Part shown: piece by piece, positions 1 to 6,391 of the stretch
How positions within the stretch are numbered: the stretch's first letter is position 1
Layout: each line of letters starts with the position of its first letter
Origin: Alphaproteobacteria bacterium
GTDB lineage: Bacteria; Pseudomonadota; Alphaproteobacteria; RF32; CAG-239
Length of the DNA stretch: 6,926 bases
Direction: 5' to 3'
Assembly: GCA_017477035.1 (NCBI GenBank)
Contig: JAFUXW010000016.1
Coordinates: 1-6,926, forward strand
Program-made: the position numbers and the translations under genes
Notes under the pieces: generated by a model
Seen by the model: only the letters and a program-made list of their open reading frames with translations
What the model was told of the DNA's origin: nothing
The model's database searches: none

Positions 1-563
1 GGAATAAATTTAACATCTTTAGCAGGAATATTTAATTCTACCTCATTTTGCCCCTCAGCACTCACCAATTCTATTTTTTGCGGAAATGTAGATGTTGCAA
101 TCTTCTTTACTTCTTGCCACAATGTATCTTCAGTAGCTGGAAGTTCGGCCATATTAAAAACAAGTTTTTCTGACTTGCAAACCTTATTACATTCCACAAA
201 ATCAAAAGAAATTATCGCTTGCTGCAAATCATTTAACTTCATTTCAAAATACGCTGTATTTTCATATACATACTCATTCATAACTTCATAAACACTGCGA
301 ATTTCCGGCACGGATTGATTTATTATATTAACATCTGAATTTTGCGCTTTAACTACGGTAGGTAAACCAATTTCTCCTGGATTACTCCAATATATATGCC
401 AATTCGGCTTAAGTGTAAATTTTGCCAATACTTCATCTTTACCATCATGAAATAATTCTATTGTAGTATTGGCTGTGCTTTGCAAATTGCTTTCAGCCAA
501 GCAAGATGAGGCCGTAAATATACAGCAACATAAAACAAGTACTGCCAAATAAATTTTTTTCAT
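1..563 (-). CDS. DsbD/ScsB-like protein-disulfide reductase, N-terminal part (cut by window edge)
   Basis: Not closed by a stop: it begins at the ATG at 563 and runs off the left edge after 187 codons. Residues 1-23 look like a signal peptide (MKK, a hydrophobic stretch, then SCLA before E24). The mature part resembles the periplasmic N-terminal domain of the DsbD/ScsB family: residues 55-68 read WHIYWSNPGEIGLP, close to the WHxYWxNPGxxGLP signature of ScsB-type proteins. C125 and C129 form a C-x3-C pair, the spacing I associate with ScsB rather than the C-x5-C of E. coli DsbD. Family knowledge: such proteins take electrons through a membrane domain and pass them to periplasmic thiol partners. 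The membrane and thioredoxin-like domains would lie beyond the edge and cannot be seen, so a stand-alone N-terminal domain protein is not excluded. The ribosome site (GAAGAGAG) is weak. A terminator-like hairpin upstream and a TATAAT box suggest transcription separate from ftsB. Confidence 0.75.
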   Translation of the reverse strand, partial: MKKIYLAVLVLCCCIFTASSCLAESNLQSTANTTIELFHDGKDEVLAKFTLKPNWHIYWSNPGEIGLPTVVKAQNSDVNIINQSVPEIRSVYEVMNEYVYENTAYFEMKLNDLQQAIISFDFVECNKVCKSEKLVFNMAELPATEDTLWQEVKKIATSTFPQKIELVSAEGQNEVELNIPAKDVKFI

Positions 564-588
564 CTTACTCTCTTCTTTTCTGCATAGT

Positions 589-594
589 ATTATA
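589..594 (-). promoter_or_regulatory. Probable -10 box (TATAAT) for the DsbD/ScsB-like gene
   Basis: A perfect TATAAT reads on the minus strand, giving a start of transcription near 582 and a leader of about 19 bases before the ATG at 563. No good -35 hexamer lies 16-18 bases upstream, where the sequence is mostly a T run, so the call rests on the -10 box and its position just after a possible terminator. Confidence 0.4.
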
Positions 595-607
595 CCGATA
601 AAGTATG

Positions 608-647
608 AAAAAAATATTAGCTTTCAATATAATCAACTATATTAAAG
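608..647 (-). terminator. Possible rho-independent terminator after ftsB
   Basis: On the minus strand an inverted repeat, CTTTAATATA then a GTTGAT loop then TATATTGAAAG, spans 647-621. It can form a 10-bp stem with one bulged G. A run of seven T (614-608) follows six bases after the stem. The stem is AT-rich and therefore weak, and the gap before the T run is longer than ideal. Its place, between the ftsB stop and the TATAAT box of the next gene, supports the call. Confidence 0.4.
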
Positions 648-682
648 TGCAAAATATGAGATTTTGGAATATTATAAGAAAA

Positions 683-1021
683 TCAGTCTAGTTCTTCTTC
701 AGATTCGTTATCATCATCAATAATGATAAACTCATCATCACCAATAACATTTAGAACTGCCCGAGCTCTTTCATCAAGTAAATCTAAATCCAAGCTGTTT
801 GAAGACAACAATTTAACTTTTTGTTCCAGCTCATTCTTTTTACGATCATAATTATTATTAAGCTTTTGTGCTTCTGCAACTTTTTCCTGCAAATATAAAT
901 ACTTAAATAAGCCTCTATCACCACGTACGGCAAAATATGAAAAATAAGCACATAACAGCATTAAACAAATAATCACAGCAGAACTTTTGCTTTTATTAAT
1001 CAGATATGACCAAATTTCCAT
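683..1021 (-). CDS. ftsB: FtsB-like septum formation initiator (DivIC/FtsB family)
   Basis: A 112-residue bitopic protein with the family layout. It has a short cytoplasmic N-terminus, one membrane helix at about 13-31, the motif RGDRGLFKYLYLQ at 33-45, a coiled coil at about 41-75, and SLDLDLLDERARAVL at 76-90, which matches alphaproteobacterial FtsB well. Family knowledge: FtsB binds FtsL and FtsQ in the periplasm to form the divisome subcomplex that helps activate septal peptidoglycan synthesis. The start is preceded by AAGAGA at a usable distance, and no better start is seen. Odd feature: the end is unusually acidic, with mostly D and E from about residue 95 to 112 around a short FIII stretch. 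It lies 84 bp after lolD in the same direction with no clear promoter of its own, so it may be read from the lolCD transcript. The usual alphaproteobacterial neighbours of ftsB (eno, pdhA) are not in the window. Confidence 0.85.
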   Translation of the reverse strand: MEIWSYLINKSKSSAVIICLMLLCAYFSYFAVRGDRGLFKYLYLQEKVAEAQKLNNNYDRKKNELEQKVKLLSSNSLDLDLLDERARAVLNVIGDDEFIIIDDDNESEEELD

Positions 1022-1069
1022 TATCGTCTCTTTTTTATTTTATCATTTTCACTTCATACATAGCAACAT

Positions 1070-1116
1070 ATTTTTATTAAAAAAAAGTTATGATTAAAAG
1101 CAAAATTAATAAAAAT
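1070..1116. repeat. Perfect 11-bp inverted repeat across the lolD-ftsB junction
   Basis: ATTTTTATTAA at 1070-1080 is the exact reverse complement of TTAATAAAAAT at 1106-1116, with 25 bases between. The right arm contains the lolD stop codon. Both arms are pure A/T, so chance is a real possibility, and a transcript hairpin would be weak. It could slow decay or termination after lolD, but nothing seen proves a function. Confidence 0.3.
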
Positions 1117-1831
1117 TTTCACCATTAGAAATAAACTTAGAAGCTCTGGCATCAACAAGTTTTCCATCTTTTAATTGCACTTCTCTGTCCATTCTATGAG
1201 CCAAATCTATATTATGCGTTGCTATCAGCGCCGATAAGCCGGTTTCTCGGACCACTTCCATCAATATTGAAAACACATTCTCCGAAGTGTTAGGGTCTAG
1301 ATTACCAGTTGGTTCATCTGCCAAAAGCAATTTTGGAGTATTAGCCAACGCACGGGCTATTGCAACTCGTTGCTGTTCTCCTCCTGAAAGTTCAGCCGGA
1401 CGATGATTTTCGCGCTCATCAAGCCCCAAACGATGCAACAACCATTTTGCTTTATCTGCAGCTTCCTTATATTTAACGCCACTTATAAGTTGAGGTAAAA
1501 TAACATTTTCAAGAGCATCAAAATCAGGAAGTAAATTATGATATTGATAAACAAATCCCAAATAATCACGCCTCAACTCTGTCCTTAATTTATCTCCAGC
1601 TCCCGAACAGATAGTTCCGTTCAAATAAATTTCACCATTACTTGGATCATCAAGCAAACCGGCAATTTGCAGCAAGGTTGATTTTCCTGAACCAGACGGA
1701 CCGAGCAATGCGACAATTTCTTTTGATTTAATTTCGAGATTAACATTTTTCAAAACATGTAATTGCTCATTTCCTTGTATAAAGGTTTTACTTATATTTT
1801 TTAATGTTAATGTTGAGTTTTTTTTATTCAT
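1106..1831 (-). CDS. lolD: LolD, lipoprotein-releasing ABC transporter ATPase
   Basis: A 241-residue ABC ATPase with every nucleotide-binding motif intact: Walker A GPSGSGKST at 44-52, Q-loop glutamine Q96 in FVYQYHNLLPDF, signature LSGGEQQR at 148-155, Walker B LLLADE at 168-173 with catalytic E173, D-loop GNLD at 176-179, and switch histidine H206 in ATHN. YQYHNLLPDFDALENV is typical of LolD within the MacB/LolD/FtsE group. Family knowledge: LolD powers the inner-membrane complex that lifts mature outer-membrane lipoproteins from the membrane and hands them to the periplasmic carrier LolA. Its start overlaps the end of the LolC/E gene by 8 bp, so the two are probably translationally coupled and made in linked amounts. 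The overlap with a LolC-type permease makes the LolD assignment much safer than sequence alone, since MacB- and FtsE-type ATPases share the same motifs. Confidence 0.95.
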   Translation of the reverse strand: MNKKNSTLTLKNISKTFIQGNEQLHVLKNVNLEIKSKEIVALLGPSGSGKSTLLQIAGLLDDPSNGEIYLNGTICSGAGDKLRTELRRDYLGFVYQYHNLLPDFDALENVILPQLISGVKYKEAADKAKWLLHRLGLDERENHRPAELSGGEQQRVAIARALANTPKLLLADEPTGNLDPNTSENVFSILMEVVRETGLSALIATHNIDLAHRMDREVQLKDGKLVDARASKFISNGENFY

Positions 1832-3068
1832 AACGTAACGCCTCCGCCGGATTGTATTTTGATGCGCGATACGCCGGATATATGGTAGCTAAAAATGACA
1901 ATACCAGAGTTATTATCACAACCAACAGCACTTCCATATTATCAACTTTTGCCGGTAATTGCGACAGAAAATATATTTCGGAAGAAAACAATTCACGCCC
2001 TGACAATCGTTGCAAAAGTTGCCTAATACCTTCGATATTGTAGCAAAACAGCAATCCCAATGCCACACCTATTGCTGTTCCCACAATCCCGATAAACGCC
2101 CCATCCATAACAAATATACGCATAATCATTCCGCGAGTAGCACCCATTGTACGCAAAACAGCAATATCTCTGCTTTTATCTTTTACCAACATTATTAAAC
2201 CTGTTATAATATTGAATGCCGCCACCAAAATAATCAGCGTCAAAATCAAAAACATAACATTGCGCTCGACATCAATGGCATTAAAAAATGCTGAATTAGT
2301 CTGTCTCCAGTCATAAACATACGCATCCAAACTGACGCTTTTTTGCAGCAGGGCTCTCATTTGCGGTAATTTGTTTTCATCCTTCAATGTAACATCTATA
2401 ACTGAAACGGCATCTTTCAAACCAAAGTATTTTTGTGCGGTTTCCAGAGGCATAAATATGTAGTTTGAATCGTATTCAAACATCCCCATGTTAAAAGTTC
2501 CGATAACTCTGTATGATTTAATTCTCGGAACCGAACCAAAAGCGGTAATTTTACCATTAGGCGAAATCAACGTCACTTCATCGTTGATATGCACTCCGAG
2601 TTTATGCGCCAACTTATATCCCAAAACAACAACATCGCCTTCAAACTCAGCAGAATCGACACGAGCAAACCCATCTCGCATAACTTTTTTTCTTAAAATA
2701 TCTTCACTGTTAATACCGCGTACCATTGCGCCTTCCGCTCCGTGAGAAGAAGATACTAAAAGTTGCTTTTCTATCAAAGGAAGAGCCATTGCAATTCCAT
2801 CTATACTCTGTAAATCTCCTACCGCTTTTTTATAATTGTTAAACGGGAAGCCGGCGGAAGAAACTATTGAAATATGCCCATTTATTCCTAAAATACGATT
2901 AAGCAATTCTGCCTTAAAACCATTCATAACCGACATAACTATAATTAATGTAGCCACACCCAAAGCAATGCCGGTAAAAGCAAAACCGGTAATAACCGAG
3001 ATAAAACCCTCTTTGCGTTTAGCGCGCAAGTAGCGCCATGATGTTATGCGTTCAAATTTGGAAAACAA
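1824..3068 (-). CDS. lolC: LolC/LolE-type lipoprotein-releasing permease
   Basis: A 414-residue member of the LolC/E family. Four membrane helices fall at about 24-48, 270-295, 317-343 and 379-399, with a large periplasmic domain between helices 1 and 2. The N-terminus (ERITSWRYLRAKRKEGFISVI, described as positions 6-26) and the LRTMGAT segment at 305-311 are typical; the protein ends YPAYRASKYNPAEALRYE. Family knowledge: it opens outer-membrane lipoproteins to LolA using LolD-driven ATP hydrolysis. E. coli uses two such subunits, LolC and LolE; only one is seen here, as in bacteria where a single permease forms a homodimer (sometimes named LolF). A second copy elsewhere cannot be excluded. 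The start is TTG, chosen because GAAGGAG lies 7 bases before it and no in-frame ATG fits; the ATG just upstream is in another frame and soon reaches a stop. The 84-bp gap before it shows no convincing promoter. Confidence 0.92.
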   Translation of the reverse strand: MFSKFERITSWRYLRAKRKEGFISVITGFAFTGIALGVATLIIVMSVMNGFKAELLNRILGINGHISIVSSAGFPFNNYKKAVGDLQSIDGIAMALPLIEKQLLVSSSHGAEGAMVRGINSEDILRKKVMRDGFARVDSAEFEGDVVVLGYKLAHKLGVHINDEVTLISPNGKITAFGSVPRIKSYRVIGTFNMGMFEYDSNYIFMPLETAQKYFGLKDAVSVIDVTLKDENKLPQMRALLQKSVSLDAYVYDWRQTNSAFFNAIDVERNVMFLILTLIILVAAFNIITGLIMLVKDKSRDIAVLRTMGATRGMIMRIFVMDGAFIGIVGTAIGVALGLLFCYNIEGIRQLLQRLSGRELFSSEIYFLSQLPAKVDNMEVLLVVIITLVLSFLATIYPAYRASKYNPAEALRYE

Positions 3069-3080
3069 GTAATTTCTCCT
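3066..3080 (-). promoter_or_regulatory. Strong ribosome binding site that fixes the lolC TTG start
   Basis: The minus strand reads AAGGAG, then AAATTAC, then TTG. This is a near-perfect Shine-Dalgarno sequence with a 7-base spacer and is the reason for accepting a non-ATG start for lolC. Confidence 0.75.
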
Positions 3081-3152
3081 TCATTTTTTGAAAATGTATA
3101 AAAATTACTCTTTTTTTGCAACCGTGAAAAAACGATATACACAAGCAACCAT

Positions 3153-4115
3153 TTACATTCCTATTTTTTGATTAAGTTTAAGCAATTTAATGATTGAAAA
3201 AATGGTATAAAATTGATTAAAAACCGTATCCACTTTCTTTTTATTCGCGTTTGAACGAAAAAAAGAATTCGCCTCAAACATATTCTGCTTGGTCGGAATA
3301 GCCAACAACAGTGTATTGTGAATAAAACTGAACTGAATTGATTTTCCATCATATAAATCGCGCAATTTCAGTATTCTATCCATAAGTCCAGTCGTCAACA
3401 AATAGCGAGCCTCAATTTGATCATCAGAATAAACCTCAAAATATTTTTCAAAACGAATATCTTCCAACTTAACGTTTTGCAATCCTTTAATTTTATTAAA
3501 CACGTTAAACATTTTTCGGTCTTTCAAAACCACAGTGCGTCCTTTGAAATTTTTATTCATTTCAAACAAAATACATATTCCTTCAAAAACATTTTTACGT
3601 ATATCAAAATTATTAAAATCTTTTTTTATCAATTTAAGTTTTTCTTCGGAGATACTGACCCGCACTCCGCCATATGTTCCTATAAAACAATCATCTCCCA
3701 TGCTGTGATTATATTCTCCGAACAAATTTGATTGGCGTAAAAGAGTATCATCAATCTTACCCTCATACTGATAATAAAAAGAACCGAAAAAATTTGCAAA
3801 GTCTGGCATTATCTGGGGTTTTACTTTTTGTTTATACGCATAAATCGGTCCGCACAGTAACATAATAACCAGGCAAGATAATCCCAAAACAACTCCGATA
3901 ATGCCACTATCGTTGCTTAAATCCGATTGCCATAATTTTACTATAATTGCCGGATAGAAAAGCGTCCCCATTCCTAGCAAAATTACAAACATAACTAAAT
4001 ACAATCGTCTTTTACCTTCGCTTCTTGCCAATATCGGCAATAATGTTTCATTATAATAAGCATCAAAACGATTTTTCAATTCAAAATATTCTTCATCATG
4101 CTCTAATTCGCTCAT
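3153..4115 (-). CDS. DUF3137-family membrane protein (copy 2, more typical of the family)
   Basis: A 320-residue protein of unknown function. Two membrane helices lie at about 38-60 and 72-94, leaving a long soluble C-terminal domain. I recognise the DUF3137 pattern: FDAYYNETLLPIL at 17-29, DFANFFGSFYYQY at 105-117, a GDD at 140-142 followed by GTYGGVRVSISEEKL, FEGICILFEMNKNFKGRTVVL at about 177-197, and the block FEKYFEVYSDDQIEARYLLT near 222-241. DUF3137 proteins are often encoded beside LemA, as here. The gene begins inside the end of the preceding DUF3137 gene (ATGA overlap, 4115-4112), which implies translational coupling. It is clearly related to that neighbour: the same membrane layout, the same YY-x6-P start and the same PIYxY at the end of helix 2. 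No catalytic motif is seen. With two nearby helices and a short N-terminus, the soluble domain most likely faces the cytoplasm, which is inference. The LolC/E gene follows after 84 bp. Confidence 0.85.
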   Translation of the reverse strand: MSELEHDEEYFELKNRFDAYYNETLLPILARSEGKRRLYLVMFVILLGMGTLFYPAIIVKLWQSDLSNDSGIIGVVLGLSCLVIMLLCGPIYAYKQKVKPQIMPDFANFFGSFYYQYEGKIDDTLLRQSNLFGEYNHSMGDDCFIGTYGGVRVSISEEKLKLIKKDFNNFDIRKNVFEGICILFEMNKNFKGRTVVLKDRKMFNVFNKIKGLQNVKLEDIRFEKYFEVYSDDQIEARYLLTTGLMDRILKLRDLYDGKSIQFSFIHNTLLLAIPTKQNMFEANSFFRSNANKKKVDTVFNQFYTIFSIIKLLKLNQKIGM

Positions 4116-5032
4116 TTTCCACTCATCAATGACTGCATAATTTGCACAAACAATGCCGTTTTTTCAAATTCATTATGCATTTGAAAAAAACGATTTTTAT
4201 CTATCTTTCTGCTCCATATTTTATAGTTATCTATATATAAACTGCTTGCTTCCAGATATATTCTCATATAGTTATTTTCAGCTTGTAAATATACATGATT
4301 AGCTTTAAAAGCCTCTTTTAAATCCAATAAATTTTCAAAAAACTGGTTATGCAAAATGCTTTCTCCTATCTTATCGCCATTCGTAAAGATATTAAAATAG
4401 CTTGCAACCGGTATATCTGTTTTGCTGTTATATAGCTCATAATCCGGAAATTTGTTTTTACGATAAAATCCTCCTTTTTCAAAAATCAATAACGAACCAT
4501 CAAACTTTTCCTTAAAAGTGACATACAACATCACCCCTTTGGAAATAATTTTATTTTGTTTTTTATAGTAAGTGTCTCTTATTTCTATTGTCTTATCCGC
4601 AAATTTTCCAACCACACTATGTGTGGCTCCGACACTGTTGTGTTCTGGAATAATTGGAGAATGCACTAATCTTACATCACTGTTTTTCATGTGTTGCCAA
4701 TTACCGTAAAAGCGTAAAAACACATCAAAAATATCATTTTTCGGTAATTTATTATAGCGATAAATCGGCAGATATACAAAAATTAAAGCTATTGAATTAA
4801 TTAAAATAAGTTGCGACCAGCTTATCGGGGTTTTATGCATTAACGAGTTAAACAGCACAATGAGTATATTTGCGCTCATAAGAAACAATATCGAAAACAA
4901 ATATCCCCAAAATTTACTGCGGTAACGTGATTTCACCTTATTTTCTTCTTCGACCAAAGGAACTATATTATTAGTGTAATACTGTTCGAAAGGATCAAAT
5001 TCTTCTTCCGGTTTTTCAACAAATTCCATCAT
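4112..5032 (-). CDS. DUF3137-like membrane protein (copy 1, diverged)
   Basis: A 306-residue protein of unknown function. An acidic N-terminus precedes two membrane helices at about 41-63 and 73-91 and a soluble C-terminal domain. It aligns by eye with the next gene: FEQYYTNNIVPLVEEE (15-30) against FDAYYNETLLPILARS, YLPIYRYNK against CGPIYAYKQ, DIFDVFLRFYGNW (100-112) against QIMPDFANFFGSF, and YFNIFTNGDKIGESIL (212-227) against YFEVYSDDQIEARYLL. It lacks the GDD and the GTYGGVxxxxSE stretch that mark the family in copy 2, so it is the diverged member. The start at 5032 has TAGGA six bases ahead; a second ATG follows directly at 5029. The TAG of that ribosome site is the stop codon of lemA, so the two genes are very likely coupled. 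The stop overlaps the next start by 4 bp. No enzymatic residues could be named. Confidence 0.75.
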   Translation of the reverse strand: MMEFVEKPEEEFDPFEQYYTNNIVPLVEEENKVKSRYRSKFWGYLFSILFLMSANILIVLFNSLMHKTPISWSQLILINSIALIFVYLPIYRYNKLPKNDIFDVFLRFYGNWQHMKNSDVRLVHSPIIPEHNSVGATHSVVGKFADKTIEIRDTYYKKQNKIISKGVMLYVTFKEKFDGSLLIFEKGGFYRKNKFPDYELYNSKTDIPVASYFNIFTNGDKIGESILHNQFFENLLDLKEAFKANHVYLQAENNYMRIYLEASSLYIDNYKIWSRKIDKNRFFQMHNEFEKTALFVQIMQSLMSGK

Positions 5033-5043
5033 AAAAAATCCTA
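5030..5043 (-). promoter_or_regulatory. Ribosome binding site overlapping the lemA stop codon
   Basis: The minus strand reads TAGGA, six T, then ATG. The TAG is the lemA stop, and the same bases form the Shine-Dalgarno sequence of the first DUF3137 gene. Ribosomes finishing lemA would therefore sit on the next initiation site, which points to coupled translation. Confidence 0.6.
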
Positions 5044-5613
5044 TTTAAAGTAGTCTTTGCTGTTGATAGTCTGGCGCTCTGTTTCCGTTGCTTCAAAGAA
5101 TGGTAGGTTTTCATAGGTTATGTTGAGCATTCTGGCTACAACATTGCTTGGAAAAATTTCAATCTGATTTTTAAGCTCATTTACGTTGGAATTATAAAAG
5201 CGACGAGCAGCAGAAATATGTTCTTCGACTTCATTCATACTTTGCATAGCAGTCATCATGGTTTGATTTGACTTCAAATCAGGATAATTTTCCAAAGAAA
5301 TCTTAAATTCCTGCAATTTTTGATTAAGTAAATTCTCCAGTTCCATTTTTTCTTTCGGAGACGTAGCAAAAGTGTTTTGCATTGCCCTACTTCTCAATTC
5401 GGCCAATTCTGTCATCAATGATTTTTCGTGTTCCATAAATTTTGATGCCATGTGTAACATATTGGGAATAAGGTCATAGCGTTTTTTTAGCTGAACATCA
5501 ACATCTGACATAGATTCTTGAACTTTATTGCGAGTTTTAATTAAACGAGCATACAACATATAAAACACGGCCAAAATTGCGACCACTATAATCATAATTG
5601 TTTGAGAAGACAT
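5041..5613 (-). CDS. lemA: LemA-family membrane protein
   Basis: A 190-residue LemA-family protein. One N-terminal membrane helix (about 5-22) is followed by a helical domain with family motifs: RNKVQESMSDVDVQLKKRYDLIPN at about 28-51, ENYPDLKSNQ at 108-117, and AARRFYNSNVNELKNQIEIFPSN from 135. Family knowledge: LemA proteins are widespread, single-pass, all-helical and have no settled biochemical role. The start is placed at 5613: AAAGGA lies six bases before this ATG, whereas an in-frame ATG at 5628 would add five residues, has no ribosome site and would place that purine-rich site inside the gene. The next gene starts 8 bp after the stop, within the same transcript. Genes of the LemA family often sit next to DUF3137 or TPM-domain genes; here it is DUF3137, twice. 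A TATAAT box at 5652-5647 may give it its own promoter in addition to read-through from the dipeptidase gene 67 bp upstream. Confidence 0.92.
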   Translation of the reverse strand: MSSQTIMIIVVAILAVFYMLYARLIKTRNKVQESMSDVDVQLKKRYDLIPNMLHMASKFMEHEKSLMTELAELRSRAMQNTFATSPKEKMELENLLNQKLQEFKISLENYPDLKSNQTMMTAMQSMNEVEEHISAARRFYNSNVNELKNQIEIFPSNVVARMLNITYENLPFFEATETERQTINSKDYFK

Positions 5614-5646
5614 AGAAATTCCTTTCATAAAATAAAATCATATATA

Positions 5647-5652
5647 ATTATA
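5647..5652 (-). promoter_or_regulatory. Possible -10 box (TATAAT) upstream of lemA
   Basis: A perfect TATAAT on the minus strand lies in the 67-bp gap between the dipeptidase stop and lemA, giving a leader of about 27 bases. No recognisable -35 hexamer lies 16-18 bases upstream, and the surroundings are AT-rich, so chance is possible. If real, it drives lemA and the two DUF3137 genes apart from the dipeptidase. Confidence 0.33.
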
Positions 5653-5680
5653 CAGACAGAAAACTAAAAAAACATTAAGG

Positions 5681-6292
5681 TTATAATTCGTTTTCCCATT
5701 GAACCATAGGATAATTTGCAAAATCACTTATATTGTAGTGCCACCATTCGTGTTCAATTGAAGAAAATCCATGGCTCTCCATTAATTTTTTCAAAAAATC
5801 TCTATTTTCAATCTGTAAGTCGGTTGCTTCAGTATAATCATGTCTTGCTTTTTTCAGATGAACGAAAAATTCATCAAAATTTCCGTCAGCCACCTGTTTC
5901 CGGTACTTATCTTCATACGCATCTATCTGCGTCGGATAATCAAGATTATTGCCGTTAATATCTGTCAGACACACATCTACTGCCGTTCCGTGGCAATGAT
6001 TTGAACGCATCGGAGTTGCGGCAAAAAATCCGGCTCTTGGAATAATTTCCAATAATTTTTGGTGCGCAATAGGCGGACGATATGCATCACAAATCCGCAT
6101 TTTATATTGTTTTTCCTCCAAAACAGGTATCAAAGATAACAACTTTTGTGCGACATTTTTATGAACATAAGCCTTGTTGCCGTATCCTATTTCCATATAA
6201 ACCGGCCTACCTGTCATATTATTTTCTCTAGCATACATCATATCAATAATAAAATGCGGATTTTCAAACAAAACCAAATCTGTATTTTCCAT
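5681..6292 (-). CDS. VanX-like D-Ala-D-Ala dipeptidase (M15 metallopeptidase)
   Basis: A 203-residue zinc peptidase of the VanX/DdpX group. The catalytic set is complete: DAYRP at 69-73 with R72 (compare VanX R71), SNHCHGTAVD at 97-106 giving zinc ligands H99 and D106, and EHEWWHY at 180-186 giving catalytic E182 and zinc ligand H185. The spacings H-x6-D and E-x2-H match VanX (H116/D123, E181/H184). Family knowledge: the enzyme cuts the dipeptide D-Ala-D-Ala in the cytoplasm. There is no signal peptide, which fits. Without vanH/vanA genes nearby, a role in recycling or trimming of cell-wall peptides is more likely than glycopeptide resistance; that is inference. The start is set at ATG 6292, with AAGGAG seven bases ahead; a longer frame from TTG at 6313 would run through this ribosome site. 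It is the first gene of the minus-strand group and has a plausible promoter in the divergent spacer. Confidence 0.88.
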   Translation of the reverse strand: MENTDLVLFENPHFIIDMMYARENNMTGRPVYMEIGYGNKAYVHKNVAQKLLSLIPVLEEKQYKMRICDAYRPPIAHQKLLEIIPRAGFFAATPMRSNHCHGTAVDVCLTDINGNNLDYPTQIDAYEDKYRKQVADGNFDEFFVHLKKARHDYTEATDLQIENRDFLKKLMESHGFSSIEHEWWHYNISDFANYPMVQWENEL

Positions 6293-6321
6293 GTCAAATC
6301 TCCTTTTTTGCAATTATCCAT

Positions 6322-6350
6322 AATTTACAAAAAATACCTTGCTTTGTCTA
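6322..6350 (-). promoter_or_regulatory. Probable promoter of the dipeptidase gene
   Basis: On the minus strand TAGACA (6350-6345) and TAAATT (6327-6322) are separated by 17 bases, matching 5 of 6 and 4 of 6 sigma-70 consensus positions. Transcription would start near 6315, leaving a leader of about 23 bases that still contains the AAGGAG site before ATG 6292. Confidence 0.45.
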
Positions 6351-6367
6351 CAAAAATATGATAGAAT
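6339..6367 (+). promoter_or_regulatory. Probable promoter of the 100-residue protein gene
   Basis: On the plus strand TTGCTT (6339-6344) and TAGAAT (6362-6367) are separated by 17 bases. The -10 box matches 5 of 6 consensus positions; the -35 keeps only the TTG core. Transcription would begin near 6374, just ahead of the CTGGAG ribosome site. Its -35 abuts the -35 of the opposite promoter. Confidence 0.42.
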
Positions 6368-6391
6368 TTTATCAGTAACTGGAGATTGACT

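Noticed and set aside
495..563. A lipoprotein signal (TASSC) in the DsbD-like N-terminus
   Set aside because: The position three before the cysteine is alanine rather than L, V or I, and SCLA just after is a good signal peptidase I site, as expected for this family.
1037..1066. A promoter-like pair before ftsB (TTGCTA, 18 bases, TAAAAT on the minus strand)
   Set aside because: The predicted transcript start near 1030 would cut off the ribosome binding site of ftsB, so it is unlikely to serve the gene. Read-through from lolD is simpler.
2488..2745. An 85-codon open frame on the plus strand within lolC, with similar ones at 1852-2198 and 2836-3033
   Set aside because: These are antisense to a full-length lolC with intact family features, and none shows a recognisable domain or start signal.
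3082..3118. A possible promoter before lolC (TTGCAA with TATACA or TACATT)
   Set aside because: Neither -10 candidate has both good spacing and good match, and AT-rich spacers give such pairs by chance.
3417..3731. A 104-codon open frame on the plus strand within the second DUF3137 gene
   Set aside because: It is antisense to a gene with clear family motifs, has F/I-rich low-complexity composition typical of the reverse strand of AT-rich genes, and has no ribosome site.
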